In this document: one piece after another, positions 6,096 through 6,108 of the stretch
Layout of the letters: every line of letters begins with the position of its first letter
Position numbering within the stretch: the stretch's first letter is position 1
Source of the DNA: Oscillospiraceae bacterium
Lineage (GTDB): Bacteria; Bacillota; Clostridia; Oscillospirales; UBA929
DNA: 6,108 bases
Direction of reading: 5' to 3'
NCBI GenBank assembly: GCA_009777685.1
Contig: WRLJ01000110.1
Span: 1 to 6,108 of the forward strand
Position numbers and translations under genes: made by a program
The notes under the pieces: model-generated
The model's database searches: none
Told to the model about the DNA's origin: nothing
What the model saw: only the letters and a program-made list of their open reading frames with translations

Positions 6096-6108
6096 GGTTT
6101 GTGCGGTT

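Overview
The window looks like a chromosomal segment of a motile, high-GC member of the Clostridia, most likely an Oscillospiraceae-type gut anaerobe. This rests on the protein families (a chemoreceptor with a clostridial-style signalling domain, a common uncharacterised clostridial MFS family, an FAD/Rieske oxidoreductase of the YhfW type), the strong GGAGG ribosome binding sites, the GC-rich codons, and GTAGGG-type palindromic intergenic repeats that I associate with Oscillospiraceae genomes. The assignment is inference; there is no marker gene.

All four genes lie on the minus strand, so they read from high to low coordinates. 5700-6108 is a noncoding array of short GC-rich palindromes arranged as three units with inverted ends. 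5542-5700 is the leader of the first gene and can fold into a closed multi-hairpin structure. 4180-5541 encodes an FAD-dependent oxidoreductase with a C-terminal Rieske iron-sulfur motif, followed directly by a terminator-like hairpin. After a clear sigma-A-like promoter (4029-4057), 2161-3945 encodes a transmembrane methyl-accepting chemotaxis protein whose extracytoplasmic sensor carries all four ligands of a CZB zinc-binding motif. Seven bases later comes an MFS transporter (870-2153), so the two form one transcription unit. A degenerate copy of the palindromic repeat abuts the transporter's stop codon. The last gene (1-646, running off the window) encodes an Ala/Lys-rich protein of unknown function behind a possible sigma-D (motility) promoter.

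Functionally, the core is a chemoreceptor-transporter pair that may handle the same or related extracellular signal. The sigma-D-like promoter in front of the unknown protein hints at a second motility-linked gene. The oxidoreductase appears to be a separate transcription unit. The points most worth a second look are the external CZB sensor, the structured leader of the oxidoreductase, its unusually short Rieske region, and the alternating-orientation repeat array. I found no tRNA, rRNA, CRISPR, transposase or phage gene.
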